From: Clostridia bacterium
GTDB taxonomy: Bacteria > Bacillota > Clostridia > UBA1381 > UBA9506
Reading direction: 5' to 3'
Assembly: GCA_017546245.1 (NCBI GenBank)
Contig: JAFYXI010000055.1
Location: forward strand, 1 to 60,608
Length of the DNA: 60,608 nucleotides
In this document: in pieces, positions 25,022 through 34,720 of the stretch
Position numbering within the stretch: the first letter of the stretch is position 1
Layout of the letters: each line of letters opens with the position of its first letter
The notes under the pieces: model-generated
Told to the model about the DNA's origin: nothing
Seen by the model: only the letters and a program-made list of their open reading frames with translations
Databases searched by the model: none
Translations under genes and position numbers: made by a program

Positions 25022-25420
25022 ATGTCTGTCGGAAAACGAATTTATCTTAAAAGAAATATGCCTGATTCAGAAATTTTAGAGAAGTTTCAAAATATTCCTG
25101 CAGCTAATGTTGCCGACTGCATGGAAAGAATTTGTGCAATGAATCCAAGAATAAGACTTATTTCAAAGCCCAAAAACGAAAATGTCGTTGCACCTGCATA
25201 TACAGTTAAGGTTCGAGGCGGTGATAATCTGGCACTTCATGCTGCATTAACTTATTGCAGCGAGGCTTGTCCAAAGGCCGAGGGAGTAACAGATATAAAA
25301 ATACCCGGCGAAATAGAAAACGAAAAAGAAAGTATCGCAAAAAAGGACGGCATAGAGCTTTCGGAAGCTGTAGCACTTGAACTTGATAAATTAGCAAGGC
25401 ATTATGAAATTGATTTTTAG
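25022..25420 (+). pseudogene. RraA-family aldolase gene with a large internal deletion
   Basis: The first 75 or so residues are a normal RraA-family N-terminus (IPAANVADCMERI, then APAYTVKVRGGDNLALHAAL). After that the sequence jumps to a helical C-terminal tail (EIENEKESIAKKDG). About 100 residues that carry the ligand and metal-binding core (the GDVIVV and GPIRD regions of the family) are missing, although the frame is kept. RraA-like proteins of this kind are oxaloacetate or hydroxymethylglutarate-type aldolases. The ribosome site and promoter are intact, so a short peptide may still be made, but it should be inactive. Confidence 0.7.
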
Positions 25421-25439
25421 AAAAGTGAGGAGATTCCTT

Positions 25440-26222
25440 ATGAATTCCTTAAAAATATCCGATATCCAACCATTTAAAATGCATGGGAATATATATTTTA
25501 TTGGTTCATCAAGAGTTTCTGTACATCTTATTGATACAGAATGCGGTCTTGTTTTAATTGATACGGGATACCCCGATATGTACGATCAGATTTTATACAG
25601 CATGAAATCGCTTGGATTTAACCCTTATGATATATGTGCAATATTTCATTCTCACGGACATATAGACCATTTTGGCTGCACACTGAAGCTCAAGGAGTTA
25701 AGCGGTGCTAAAACATATATAAGCCGAATTGATAACGAAATTACAAACGGAACACTAAACTTGTCCTATGCAGATGAGATAGGACTTGAAAAAATAATAT
25801 TTAATTGTGATGTATTAGTCGAGGATGGGGATACATATACTTTTGGGAAAACATCAATCAAATGCAGACTTACACCCGGTCATACTGACGGAACTCTCTC
25901 GTTTTTTATAAATATCCCTGATAATGACGGAACTATTACTGCCGCAATGCATGGCGGAATAGGAACAAATACATTAGCCATGAATTTCTTAAATAAATAT
26001 AATCTGCCGTTTAAAAGTCGTGATATATTCAGAAAAGGGCTTCATTCACTTTACGAAGAACATGTTGATCTCGTTTTAGGAAACCACCCGTATCAAAATG
26101 ATACCGTGGGAAAACTTCAAAAAATACAATCAGGTAATTCTATTTTGGATATTGACGAATGGAAACAGCTTTTGATTTATGCCGAAGATAAGCTTGATAA
26201 ACGAATTCAAGCCGAGTCTTAA
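25440..26222 (+). CDS. Metallo-beta-lactamase-fold hydrolase
   Basis: A 260-aa MBL-fold protein with HSHGHIDHFG near residue 69 (the HxHxDH zinc site), TPGHTDGT near 145 (third His) and a later NHPYQND. It lacks a signal peptide. I chose ATG 25440 with GTGAGGAG upstream; an ATG 12 codons earlier overlaps the preceding gene. It is co-transcribed with the RraA remnant, 19 bases downstream of its stop. Family members hydrolyse lactones, thioesters or phosphodiesters; the substrate is unknown. Confidence 0.88.
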   Translation: MNSLKISDIQPFKMHGNIYFIGSSRVSVHLIDTECGLVLIDTGYPDMYDQILYSMKSLGFNPYDICAIFHSHGHIDHFGCTLKLKELSGAKTYISRIDNEITNGTLNLSYADEIGLEKIIFNCDVLVEDGDTYTFGKTSIKCRLTPGHTDGTLSFFINIPDNDGTITAAMHGGIGTNTLAMNFLNKYNLPFKSRDIFRKGLHSLYEEHVDLVLGNHPYQNDTVGKLQKIQSGNSILDIDEWKQLLIYAEDKLDKRIQAES

Positions 26223-26340
26223 GAACGGTAATTTTCATATAGAACACATAAAAATACATACCCGAATTCCGTTCTAAAGCACATAAGCCATGACTACTGA
26301 TCGCATCTGCAATATTGATTGTTGTCACACAAAACAAATT

Positions 26341-26379
26341 GGGGCTGTAGCAAAATGAAATTCATTTTGCTACAGCTCC
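26341..26379. terminator. Bidirectional hairpin between convergent genes
   Basis: Arms of about 17 bp (26342-26358 with 26362-26378, one G.U pair) and a very short loop, lying between the MBL gene and the end of the large minus-strand operon. Confidence 0.7.
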
Positions 26380-26430
26380 TTATAATTGCAGTTCATTATT
26401 ATACTACCCCAACAACCAATATAATAACGC

Positions 26431-27354
26431 TTATTCCATTTCATCAGCGGTGATAAAACGATAACCATTTTCGTTTAAAATTCTACCTAAAAGATAAAAT
26501 TTTTCACAAATATCCGGCTGATATGCATAATAGTCAGGATAAAAATACTGTTCATGTGTTCCTGTACCGATAAAGTCATTTCCTATCAGTTTACTCAGCG
26601 CATCTTCTATCTCATTTAAAGAATTTAAATTAAGATTAGGACCACCGCCAAGTTGTCTGAAACGAATGCCTGTATCTTTATCTGATATGGATTTGTTTTT
26701 AAATTTAATGGAATCGAATTCTTCTTCAGAAAGATGATTATATCCGCAAAGCGCCGCCCTTACTCTTACATCTTTTGTATTTTTGGTATAGAGCATAGAT
26801 TCCGGCTTTTTGTTTTGTCTGAGTCTTGCTGCATGACCATACGGCAAGCGATTATCATCGCCATCAAATTCCATTTTTGTGCCATAGCTGTGAGATAAAA
26901 ATTTTACTCCGCAGTCATAAAGCGCTCGGCAACCATCTTTACTCATAGGCAACCAATGAGTCATTACCGCATTTGATATGCTCTTTTCACCGGCAAATCT
27001 CTTAATTTCGCCAACAATTGCCTCATAATTCGCTTTCACATCTTCATAAGATGCGTTTATATATGGATAATCAGGAAATTCTTGCTTTGCGTGAAATGCA
27101 AAACGCAGCCAGTCTTTAGCCTCTTCAAATTCTTTTTTGTATGTATCAGGCATATCTGCCAAAGTAAATTCGTCATTTCCGTAAAAGAAGTCGGTTCTGT
27201 AAAAAAGATTTAGCTGAACTGTCATTTTATAGTCATCGTGACCTTTTTTAAGCATTTTCATAAACGAATTGTCGTAAATTGACTTTGGCTTTTCTCTTGC
27301 AATATCACGCAAAACCCAAATAACATCGTCAATAAAAAAATATGCTTTTCTCAT
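26431..27354 (-). CDS. Polysaccharide-deacetylase-like (NodB-fold) protein, last gene of the polysaccharide operon
   Basis: A 307-aa cytoplasmic protein. The N-terminus FFIDDVIWVLRDI, the central FHAKQEFPDYPY, THWLPMSKDG followed by GVKFLSHSYG, and the late GTHEQYFYPDYY resemble the layout of carbohydrate-esterase-4 (NodB-like) barrels with a metal-binding Asp and two His. The match is by pattern only and I cannot align all five CE4 motifs. It might act on a modified sugar from the imported polysaccharide. GAGGAAAAATT precedes the ATG; 24 bases separate it from the oxidoreductase gene. Confidence 0.55.
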   Translation of the reverse strand: MRKAYFFIDDVIWVLRDIAREKPKSIYDNSFMKMLKKGHDDYKMTVQLNLFYRTDFFYGNDEFTLADMPDTYKKEFEEAKDWLRFAFHAKQEFPDYPYINASYEDVKANYEAIVGEIKRFAGEKSISNAVMTHWLPMSKDGCRALYDCGVKFLSHSYGTKMEFDGDDNRLPYGHAARLRQNKKPESMLYTKNTKDVRVRAALCGYNHLSEEEFDSIKFKNKSISDKDTGIRFRQLGGGPNLNLNSLNEIEDALSKLIGNDFIGTGTHEQYFYPDYYAYQPDICEKFYLLGRILNENGYRFITADEME

Positions 27355-27378
27355 AATTTTTCCTCTTTGGCTATATTT

Positions 27379-28509
27379 TTATATTTCCGTTGTCCAGTCG
27401 TCATCCCACGGATAACGCATACGAAGAACTTCTCCGCCTCGTTTTGCCGATTCTTCTGCGTATATTCCCGGAAGTGTCATGGCTAAACCTTCTTTTAAAG
27501 AAATAGGTGCAGGTTCACCGTTTAAAAGTGCTTTAAAGAAATGGTCTAAAAGTGCATAATCCATACCTCCGTGACCTGTTGCCTTTTCGTTATCTGCATA
27601 CTCAGGAGGCATAAATTCTCCGCCGATTTCTTTAAGGTCGGTATCAAGTTCTTTCATCGAGTTATAGCGGATAACAGGCTTTCCGAATCTGTCGATTCGC
27701 TCCATATATCCTTCTGTACCAAACACACGATAATTATGGTGACCGATTTTTGCGCGGCATCTGCCGTTTCGCATAAGACGGATTACAACTCCTGAATCTG
27801 TCTGGAACTGTGCACACATCATATCATCTTTTTTAAGTGCATTTACTTCGTCTGAATGTGGTCCTGTTCCAAAACAGCTTACCTTTCTTAACTCTTCGTC
27901 TAAAACGGTTAAAAGCGGTCCTAAAGAGTGTGTGCAATAGCGAATAGGAATCAGCAGTCTGCGCCAATCTCCGTTTTCGTTTAAGTGTATGTGTTCGTCA
28001 CTCTTAGGTAAACTCCAATGTATGTATTCTGCTTCCATGCAGTATGGCTTACCAAGCAAGCCTTTTTTGTAAAAATCCTTAAGCAAAACTGTAAATTTCT
28101 GTTCATTCGGATTTGCACCGGTTGAAATTATAGCTGAAGATTCTTGCGCTGCTTTCCACAATAGTTCTGCCTCTTTTAAGTTCGCAACATTGGGAATGTC
28201 TGACAACACATTTATATTTTTTTCTAATGCCTTGGCACAAAATTCTGCGTGTATATCTGCCCCGGTTTCTACAATTACCACATCAAGATTCGCTTTTTCG
28301 AGCATTTCGTCATAGCTTTCGTAAAATTCGGTATCAGGAAAAATTTCAGAAAAGGCTGCGTCAGACAACCATTGCTTTTCGTACCAGTTTGACGGTTTTA
28401 TATCGCAAGCCGCTGCAGGCACAACATAGTCAAAGCCGTCTGCCGCCAATTTAAACATCGCTCTGCCACGATGACCCAAGCCTACTACCCCTACTCTTAT
28501 TTTATCCAT
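27379..28509 (-). CDS. Gfo/Idh/MocA-family oxidoreductase of the polysaccharide operon
   Basis: A 376-aa NAD(P)-dependent oxidoreductase with Rossmann motif VGVVGLGHRGR near residue 6. The family's EKP motif is replaced by SDIPN near residue 100, as in several polysaccharide-degradation homologues. A GGHG-type segment (ATGHGGMDYALLDHFF) near 320 is shared with oxidoreductases of glycoside utilisation loci. GGAGGCAAAC precedes ATG 28509, which overlaps the phosphoesterase stop by eight bases. Likely oxidises or isomerises the released sugar. Confidence 0.85.
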   Translation of the reverse strand: MDKIRVGVVGLGHRGRAMFKLAADGFDYVVPAAACDIKPSNWYEKQWLSDAAFSEIFPDTEFYESYDEMLEKANLDVVIVETGADIHAEFCAKALEKNINVLSDIPNVANLKEAELLWKAAQESSAIISTGANPNEQKFTVLLKDFYKKGLLGKPYCMEAEYIHWSLPKSDEHIHLNENGDWRRLLIPIRYCTHSLGPLLTVLDEELRKVSCFGTGPHSDEVNALKKDDMMCAQFQTDSGVVIRLMRNGRCRAKIGHHNYRVFGTEGYMERIDRFGKPVIRYNSMKELDTDLKEIGGEFMPPEYADNEKATGHGGMDYALLDHFFKALLNGEPAPISLKEGLAMTLPGIYAEESAKRGGEVLRMRYPWDDDWTTEI

Positions 28510-29647
28510 TGTTTGCCTCCAAAATATCTGCATCTATTGTTTTACCCTTTATAGTACAAGCATTATATGACATTTTTGCATAAAGCATATATGGCGGATA
28601 TTTAACTACTGAATGCACATGACATACATCAAAGCCACCTTCTTCGAGTGTGACCAGTGTGCCGCCAACCATTCCCGGTATGTGGCTGTCATAAACACCG
28701 GTTTTTAAACCATATATCCATCTTATTCCCTCATATCTTACGCAAGTGTTTATTTTATGGCAATGTCCGACAAATACAGCATCTACATTACTTTGCTTCA
28801 TAGCAGATATAAAGTCACCCTCAACCTGTGTAAATGGTGTTGTGTAAGAGTCCTTGCAACCAAAGTCATCATCTTTTGCCTCTACATCCACACCAATTGT
28901 ATAGGTTTTTCTGTCTTCGGTTAAATAGCCTTTTGCTATTTCCGCGTCTTTAAATGACTGCATTGGTCCGTGACACGCAACAAACCCGGGGATTGTTTTA
29001 TTCTGCGCTTTATTTGCCAAAGCCGAATTTTTCTTGATTAACTCAACCTGGTCTGCAAAAATTTTTTCTTCTCTTATAACATCTGTATGATCATGGTCAA
29101 ATTCACAGCCGTTTGAATCAACCATATGCATAATTCTTATAAGTTCGTCACCTACCGCTATACCTACCGAATAGTTGCAGTTGCCCGAAACTTCTCCTCT
29201 TTTAAACATACAGTATTTACTTTTTTCAAACTGCTCACATTGCCATGTAACACCCTTAGCCGATTCGTTATCGTGATTTCCGAACACAGGAGCCCACGGT
29301 ATTTCTAACGAATCCATAAAATTACAATACCAGCTAAGCGAAGTACCTGCATCATCAAACGAACCATAAACTATATCACCGGTTACAAATATCATATCGG
29401 GCTTTGTCTGCGCAACAAGAGAACGTATATGAGAACCTGCCGATATTTCAAAGTTTTCAGGAGCCCACGCGGTTACTTCGGGCGGTGTAAGTCTTTCAGG
29501 ATAGCGTCTTTGGGTTGCATCTATAAACTGCATATCTGTAATCTGTAAAAGTTTTATTTTAGTATTTTTTCTTGATTCATCCAGTTGCAAGACAAAATCG
29601 CAACCGTCAAAACACGATTTTTTATCGCCCTTTAATATTTTTGACAT
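28502..29647 (-). CDS. Metallophosphoesterase of the polysaccharide operon
   Basis: A 381-aa calcineurin-like phosphoesterase: LLQITDMQF near residue 33, FVTGDIVYGSFDDAG near 85, FGNHDNES near 120, ACHGPM near 222 and VGHCHK near 303 are the metal-binding blocks. No signal peptide. ATG 29647 follows GAGGAAATG; an ATG 13 codons upstream overlaps the GH88 gene. It is coupled by overlap to the oxidoreductase. Its presence suggests a phosphorylated or phosphodiester-substituted sugar, but this is inference. Confidence 0.85.
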   Translation of the reverse strand: MSKILKGDKKSCFDGCDFVLQLDESRKNTKIKLLQITDMQFIDATQRRYPERLTPPEVTAWAPENFEISAGSHIRSLVAQTKPDMIFVTGDIVYGSFDDAGTSLSWYCNFMDSLEIPWAPVFGNHDNESAKGVTWQCEQFEKSKYCMFKRGEVSGNCNYSVGIAVGDELIRIMHMVDSNGCEFDHDHTDVIREEKIFADQVELIKKNSALANKAQNKTIPGFVACHGPMQSFKDAEIAKGYLTEDRKTYTIGVDVEAKDDDFGCKDSYTTPFTQVEGDFISAMKQSNVDAVFVGHCHKINTCVRYEGIRWIYGLKTGVYDSHIPGMVGGTLVTLEEGGFDVCHVHSVVKYPPYMLYAKMSYNACTIKGKTIDADILEANNG

Positions 29648-29663
29648 AACATTTCCTCGCTTT

Positions 29664-30833
29664 CTAATTACAGTTCCACATATCAAATCCGTAATTTTTC
29701 ATTGCCATAGCCAGCATAAAATAGTAATCACCATAAATTACAAATTTATCTATTCCATTGCCTTTTTTAAGCATACCCTGAGTTGTAACATCGGTATCAA
29801 GATAGCTATCGCACAAGGATTTAAGCATTTTATCTGCCGCTTCCATAAGATGCGGTGTTGCTTTTGCTTCATTTAAAATCATAAATCCGCAGGATATTAT
29901 TGCCGCTGCTGAGCTGTCGCGGTTATAAATTTTATTTTCAGGTTTAGATTCATCCCAGGTCGGCTCAGCATCTTCACGACGCATTTTTCTCGCCGGCAAA
30001 TCCTCGGGCAGACGAAAATCCCAAACGGGTATATAGTCATCTTCAGTCAGATTTTCTAAAAACTTATCTGCTATTTTAACCGCAAGCTCGTAATATTCCT
30101 CATCTTTAGTATAAGCATACGCTGTAGCTAATCCAAATACAATCCATGCAGTACCTCTCGCCCAGTGCGAGCCGTTTGCAAAGCCGCAGCTGTTAGCTTC
30201 TTCTTTTAACGTGCCGTCAGGATTGAAAAACCACGCATGCGCAACTGAATAATCCTCTCTCACCAACGTATCTATACATGTTCTTATATGTGCTTTGGCA
30301 ACATCATAATAAATTGTATATCCGCTGTCTTTCCACGCCCAGAAAAGCAATGCCGTATTCATCATAGAATCAATAATCATACGATATTCTTTGTCAAAGC
30401 TGTCGGCATCTGACCAGGCTTCTATGTATCTTCCGTTTATGTCGAATCTTCTGACCAGTTCATCTGCCGCTTTTAATGCGGTTAACCGATGATGTACATC
30501 TCCGGTCAGCATATAAAGATGCACGCTGTAGCAAAGATATAAAAATCCTACATCATGCATGGTTGCCGCCGGAATTTTAGAAATTTTTTCTTCGTATTGG
30601 TCAAAAAAGGAGTTCGCCCATCTTAACGCCTGAAAGTCTTTTTCGGTATGAGCCGCAAGTACAGACATACCTGTAAAAAATGAAGTACACCAGCACCATC
30701 TGCTTGCAAAAGTGCCCGTTGCCTTGTATTCTTTGCCGTCAGCACCCGTAATTTCGGGCAATTCGCCCGAAATCGTGTCGCGGTACAGCTTTGCTTTTTT
30801 TAAACATATATCATACGCTTCTTTGTAATTCAT
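29664..30833 (-). CDS. GH88 unsaturated glucuronyl hydrolase
   Basis: A 389-aa (alpha/alpha)6-barrel protein of GH family 88. Family marks are TMHDVGFLY near residue 92 and IIDSMMN near 155, carrying the two catalytic aspartates, then GSHWARGTAW near 224, DSSAAAIISCG near 310 and GDYYFMLAM near 372. These enzymes remove the 4,5-unsaturated uronate that a polysaccharide lyase leaves at the non-reducing end. There is no signal peptide, so it acts in the cytoplasm after import. It fits the heparinase II/III-type lyase of this operon. AAGGAG precedes the ATG. Confidence 0.93.
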   Translation of the reverse strand: MNYKEAYDICLKKAKLYRDTISGELPEITGADGKEYKATGTFASRWCWCTSFFTGMSVLAAHTEKDFQALRWANSFFDQYEEKISKIPAATMHDVGFLYLCYSVHLYMLTGDVHHRLTALKAADELVRRFDINGRYIEAWSDADSFDKEYRMIIDSMMNTALLFWAWKDSGYTIYYDVAKAHIRTCIDTLVREDYSVAHAWFFNPDGTLKEEANSCGFANGSHWARGTAWIVFGLATAYAYTKDEEYYELAVKIADKFLENLTEDDYIPVWDFRLPEDLPARKMRREDAEPTWDESKPENKIYNRDSSAAAIISCGFMILNEAKATPHLMEAADKMLKSLCDSYLDTDVTTQGMLKKGNGIDKFVIYGDYYFMLAMAMKNYGFDMWNCN

Positions 30834-30845
30834 AACACAATCTCC

Positions 30846-32681
30846 TTAAATTGCCTTAAACTCACACGGCTTTAAGTTAACTTTAATTTCTTCGCCATTT
30901 TTGTTAACTGTCGCAATAATTTCTGAATCAAAATCGGTATTTAAAAGATAAACTTTATCTCCCTCATACACAGCAAATCGAAGTCTGTCGCTGCCATATA
31001 CCTTAATATCGCACATTCTGTGAGTTGCGGTCATAAGCTCGCGGACAACTGTTTTATACATAGGATACACCGAACCCGAGCCGGGATAATCGAGCGAAGT
31101 CAATAAAATTGTATATCCTTTGCCAAGCTTGTTTTCGATCATAGCCACTTCAGGCTTGTCGTTGTCTGCCTCGTTAAAATAATGCGAACTCAGGCAGGCT
31201 ACCTGTCCGCCTGCAAGCTCTGATTTTGCATATTTTACATAACCCGATGACAAAATCGGGTCTGCCTGCATACTGTCAACAGGATACATAATATCTGACA
31301 TAATGCTGTCACAGAACTTAAATCCGCCGTTTGACATATAGGCATTTTCTGCATCAAGAACGCAACCGAATAAATCGCTGACGTCACCACCGTTTATAAG
31401 ACTTATTTTGCCGTCGCGTGAGTTATTTGTATTAAGATGCGCAGCAGTCATTAAAAGTCTTCCGCCCTGCTTTACATACGCTTTTAAATTGTCATAAATT
31501 TCTTTTGTCATTGTGTTCCAGCCGGTGAATATAAGATAATCATACTGCATATATGCTTCAAGTGGCGAATTTGCATTAATAACATCGTACTGACCATATG
31601 CAGGCGCACCGCTTAAGTCTATGTCGCCATAGTTGCCGACGTCGTACCAGTTGCGTCTTACATTAATATCTTCCATTATTCTCCAGCTGAACTCGGGTGT
31701 AGAATATCCCCACTCAGGTTTATCGAACTGATTCCAAAGCGAGCTTCCTGCTGTCCAGCTGCTCCAGCCATCAAGATTACCCTGAATGAATGCTACCTTA
31801 GTTTTAGGACCGCCCTCAGGTCTTACGTCAGTTTCTAAAAACTCGCCAAATTCGCGCAAAACCGTTCTGTACTGCTGAGAAATTTCATTGTTGAAATCTA
31901 TATCCATGCGGTGTGAAAAAATACACAAATCTCCGCTTTCGAGCAAAAATACATTTGAGCCGCACATATATGCATAATCATAAATCATACGCAAGCGCTT
32001 GCTCTTTAGGGTGTCGTCGTTGCGTGTTCCTGCATACCATTCATGAGCTATGTATGTTACAAACATAGGAGCATTATGCGCCTTTTGAACACCACGCACC
32101 ATAGGCAGCATTATTTCGGGATTTCCGCACATTGCCTCGACCATAGGGTATGACATTTTCGATTCTGCCACATATGGCAAAAGACAGGTTGCCTCGATTA
32201 TGCTTGTTTGTGTTTTAAGCTCTTCGGGCAGTTTTACTTTATCAATAAAACTATTTACATAATTAACAAATCCGTCTTTTGCATCCTGCATATTATCAAA
32301 TTTTTCGGCTACAACGTCAGGATAGCTGAATGCTTTACAGCCAAACATACTGCCAAGCTCGGGCATAAAGCAGCCGATAAAATAATCGCCGGCAATTTCT
32401 TTCATTTTGCTTAAGGTATCCGGATTCATTCCAAAGTAACCCGAATGACCGCACGAAAATGAAAAATAAATTTTATTTTCAGTCATAAATTCGGCAAGCT
32501 CTAAAAACTTTCTGTCCATTTCTTCGCCTTTTACAGTTCCGCCATGAAAGCCCTGACTGCCGGCTGCAGAAATCGCCGCATAATTAACCTTGCTGTTTAT
32601 GCAGCGCCATTTTAATTCATCTAATACCGTATCGATATTAAAATCATACTGCCCTATTCTTATACCATGCATAATGTTCAT
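30846..32681 (-). CDS. Putative glycoside hydrolase of unassigned family (TIM barrel plus amidotransferase-like domain)
   Basis: A 611-aa cytoplasmic protein. The first 290 residues look like a barrel (SCGHSGYFGM near 75, FMPELGSMFG near 104, YIAHEWYAG near 200, FLLESGDL near 235), with candidate acidic catalytic residues in PELGS, AHEWY or LESGD. Residues about 300-550 resemble the GATase-like trimer domain seen after GH42-type barrels (YDYLIFTGWN, LKAYVKQGGRLLMTAAH, GKGYTILLTS). A short beta domain ends it. I cannot place it in a named family. GGAGGAAAAC precedes the ATG; GH88 follows 12 bases later. Confidence 0.6.
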   Translation of the reverse strand: MNIMHGIRIGQYDFNIDTVLDELKWRCINSKVNYAAISAAGSQGFHGGTVKGEEMDRKFLELAEFMTENKIYFSFSCGHSGYFGMNPDTLSKMKEIAGDYFIGCFMPELGSMFGCKAFSYPDVVAEKFDNMQDAKDGFVNYVNSFIDKVKLPEELKTQTSIIEATCLLPYVAESKMSYPMVEAMCGNPEIMLPMVRGVQKAHNAPMFVTYIAHEWYAGTRNDDTLKSKRLRMIYDYAYMCGSNVFLLESGDLCIFSHRMDIDFNNEISQQYRTVLREFGEFLETDVRPEGGPKTKVAFIQGNLDGWSSWTAGSSLWNQFDKPEWGYSTPEFSWRIMEDINVRRNWYDVGNYGDIDLSGAPAYGQYDVINANSPLEAYMQYDYLIFTGWNTMTKEIYDNLKAYVKQGGRLLMTAAHLNTNNSRDGKISLINGGDVSDLFGCVLDAENAYMSNGGFKFCDSIMSDIMYPVDSMQADPILSSGYVKYAKSELAGGQVACLSSHYFNEADNDKPEVAMIENKLGKGYTILLTSLDYPGSGSVYPMYKTVVRELMTATHRMCDIKVYGSDRLRFAVYEGDKVYLLNTDFDSEIIATVNKNGEEIKVNLKPCEFKAI

Positions 32682-32698
32682 AGTTTTCCTCCAAATAG

Positions 32699-33574
32699 TT
32701 ATTCTTTAACCGCACCAACCATAACACCTTTTACAAAATATTTTTGTATAAAAGGATATAAAACAAGCATAGGAACTGCCGATACAACTATACTTGCATA
32801 CACAACAGTTTCTTCTGAATATTTAATCATACTCATATCTACGCTGTCATTTTTTGCGGCAAGCCCCTTTAAGTCTACGATAAGCTTTTTAATTACCACC
32901 TGAAGCGGCATTAAATTATCGTCGCTTAAAATAATCATTTCCCAAAAATAGCTGTTCCATCTTGCAACCGCATAAAACAGCGAAATAGTTGCAATTGACG
33001 GAAGCGACAGCGGCAAATAAATTTTTGTAAGAATTGTCCATTGCCCTGCTCCGTCGATATCTGCCGCTTCTTCTAAGCTGCGCGGAATAGCGGTAAAGAA
33101 GTTACGCAAAAGAATAAAGTTATACGCGCTGCAGGCAGAACCTAAAATTATAGCAGCACGAGTATTTAAAAGACCTAAATCACGATAGTTTAAATACATA
33201 GGGATTGTGCCTGCGCCAAACCACATTGTAAGAACTATTGCAAAGGTAATAATTTTTTTGCCGGGCAAGACTGATTTTGATAACGGATAAGCACCTAAAA
33301 TTGTAACCGCCATTGCCACAGCAGTTCCTACTATTGTATAGAAGAACGAATTAAGATACGAAATCCATATCTGTCTGTCTGCAAATACATATTTATAAGC
33401 CTCTATATTTGCATCAATCGGAAACAGCACAACCTTACCGGTTAAAATCGCTTCACGAGAGCTGAACGAGGCGGATATTACATATACAATAGGATAAATG
33501 ATACCTAAGGTAAGCAATATCATAAACACAGTATTTACAAAATAAAATATTTTTTCACCTTTTGTCTCTCTCAT
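32699..33574 (-). CDS. Carbohydrate ABC transporter permease (MalG/YtcP type)
   Basis: A 291-aa inner-membrane permease with six predicted transmembrane segments and the EAA loop EEAADIDGAGQWTILTKIYLP near residue 166 that contacts the ATPase. It pairs with the permease just upstream and the lipoprotein at 43789 to import oligosaccharides. I start it at ATG 33574, five bases after the stop of the upstream permease; a TTG six codons earlier is an alternative that would overlap that gene. Confidence 0.93.
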   Translation of the reverse strand: MRETKGEKIFYFVNTVFMILLTLGIIYPIVYVISASFSSREAILTGKVVLFPIDANIEAYKYVFADRQIWISYLNSFFYTIVGTAVAMAVTILGAYPLSKSVLPGKKIITFAIVLTMWFGAGTIPMYLNYRDLGLLNTRAAIILGSACSAYNFILLRNFFTAIPRSLEEAADIDGAGQWTILTKIYLPLSLPSIATISLFYAVARWNSYFWEMIILSDDNLMPLQVVIKKLIVDLKGLAAKNDSVDMSMIKYSEETVVYASIVVSAVPMLVLYPFIQKYFVKGVMVGAVKE

Positions 33575-33578
33575 AATA

Positions 33579-34526
33579 TCACCATATCCCAACCTCAGTA
33601 AATTTTTTGCTCAACGTATTCGAGCCCCAAACGAGCATAAGACCTATAATAGAATTAAACAGACCTACTGCTGTTGAGTACGAATAATCGGCATCTAAAA
33701 GACCGTTTCGGTAAACGTATGTTCCGATAGTATCTGCAACCTCGTAAGTAGCCGGCTGATAAAGCAACAAAATAGTATCTGTTGCCGAGCCGAGCATATT
33801 ACCTATTCGCATAATAAGCATCGTCATTATAGTAGGCATAATACCCGGAATGGTAATGTGCCATATTTGTCTGAATTTATTAGCACCGTCAACTACTGCT
33901 GCCTCGTAAAGCTGGCTGTCGATTCCCGTTATTGCCGCCAGGTAAACAACCGAGCCATAACCCATAGACTGCCAGATGTTCATAACGGTGTAGATTGTTC
34001 TGAAATAATTAGGGTCTACCATAAGATACGGTCTTGTTCCTGTAAATTTTTCTATAAGCATAGGAATAATACCGTAAGATGGTGATAAAAGGTTAATAAC
34101 AATACCTGCAACAACAACCGTCGAAATAAAGTGCGGCATATATGACAGGGTTTGAATAACCGATTTAAGCTTTCTTTGTCTTACTTCATTTAAGAGCAGC
34201 GCAAAAATAATAGGCATAGGAAAGGAAAATACTAAAAGGCTTAAGTTAAGCAATACCGTATTTTTAAGTGTTCTGAAAAAATACGGAGTTGAAAGAAAGC
34301 GCTTAAAATTATCAAGTCCTACCCATTCACTACCGCTTATACCTTTAAAAATACTGTAATCCTGAAATGCGATTACGTTTCCGTACATTGGCTTATACTG
34401 AAAAAGCACATAATAAAGAATTAACGGAATAAGCATTATGTAAAGGCTTATATATTTTTTAAAGTTGCGGTTTTTTATAGGCGCTGCAGTTTTTTTGGCA
34501 ACACTTGTTTGCATACTCATCTTCAT
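33579..34526 (-). CDS. Carbohydrate ABC transporter permease (LplB type)
   Basis: A 315-aa permease of the LplB/YtcP-partner class: a basic N-terminus, a first membrane segment near 25, the FKGISGSEWVGLDNF periplasmic-side block typical of LplB, and the EAA loop LYEAAVVDGANKFRQIWHIT near 205. I place the start at ATG 34526 behind AGAAAGGTT; the open frame continues to 34619 without a ribosome site. The ATPase subunit is not encoded in the operon. Confidence 0.93.
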   Translation of the reverse strand: MKMSMQTSVAKKTAAPIKNRNFKKYISLYIMLIPLILYYVLFQYKPMYGNVIAFQDYSIFKGISGSEWVGLDNFKRFLSTPYFFRTLKNTVLLNLSLLVFSFPMPIIFALLLNEVRQRKLKSVIQTLSYMPHFISTVVVAGIVINLLSPSYGIIPMLIEKFTGTRPYLMVDPNYFRTIYTVMNIWQSMGYGSVVYLAAITGIDSQLYEAAVVDGANKFRQIWHITIPGIMPTIMTMLIMRIGNMLGSATDTILLLYQPATYEVADTIGTYVYRNGLLDADYSYSTAVGLFNSIIGLMLVWGSNTLSKKFTEVGIW

Positions 34527-34720
34527 AACCTTTCTGCTCTCTTTTTTATGAATTCCGTTCGGGAGCACAAACGTTTTTAGGTACAACAACAGAGCGAAGA
34601 GAATTTTTTTGCATATCAATTCGCTCCGTTGCTGTAATTTTTAATTTTCAATCAAAGTTGTGTTTATAAAATTTACAAGCTTATCTTCTCTGTTTTAATG
34701 GAAGATATATTTTTACTTAA

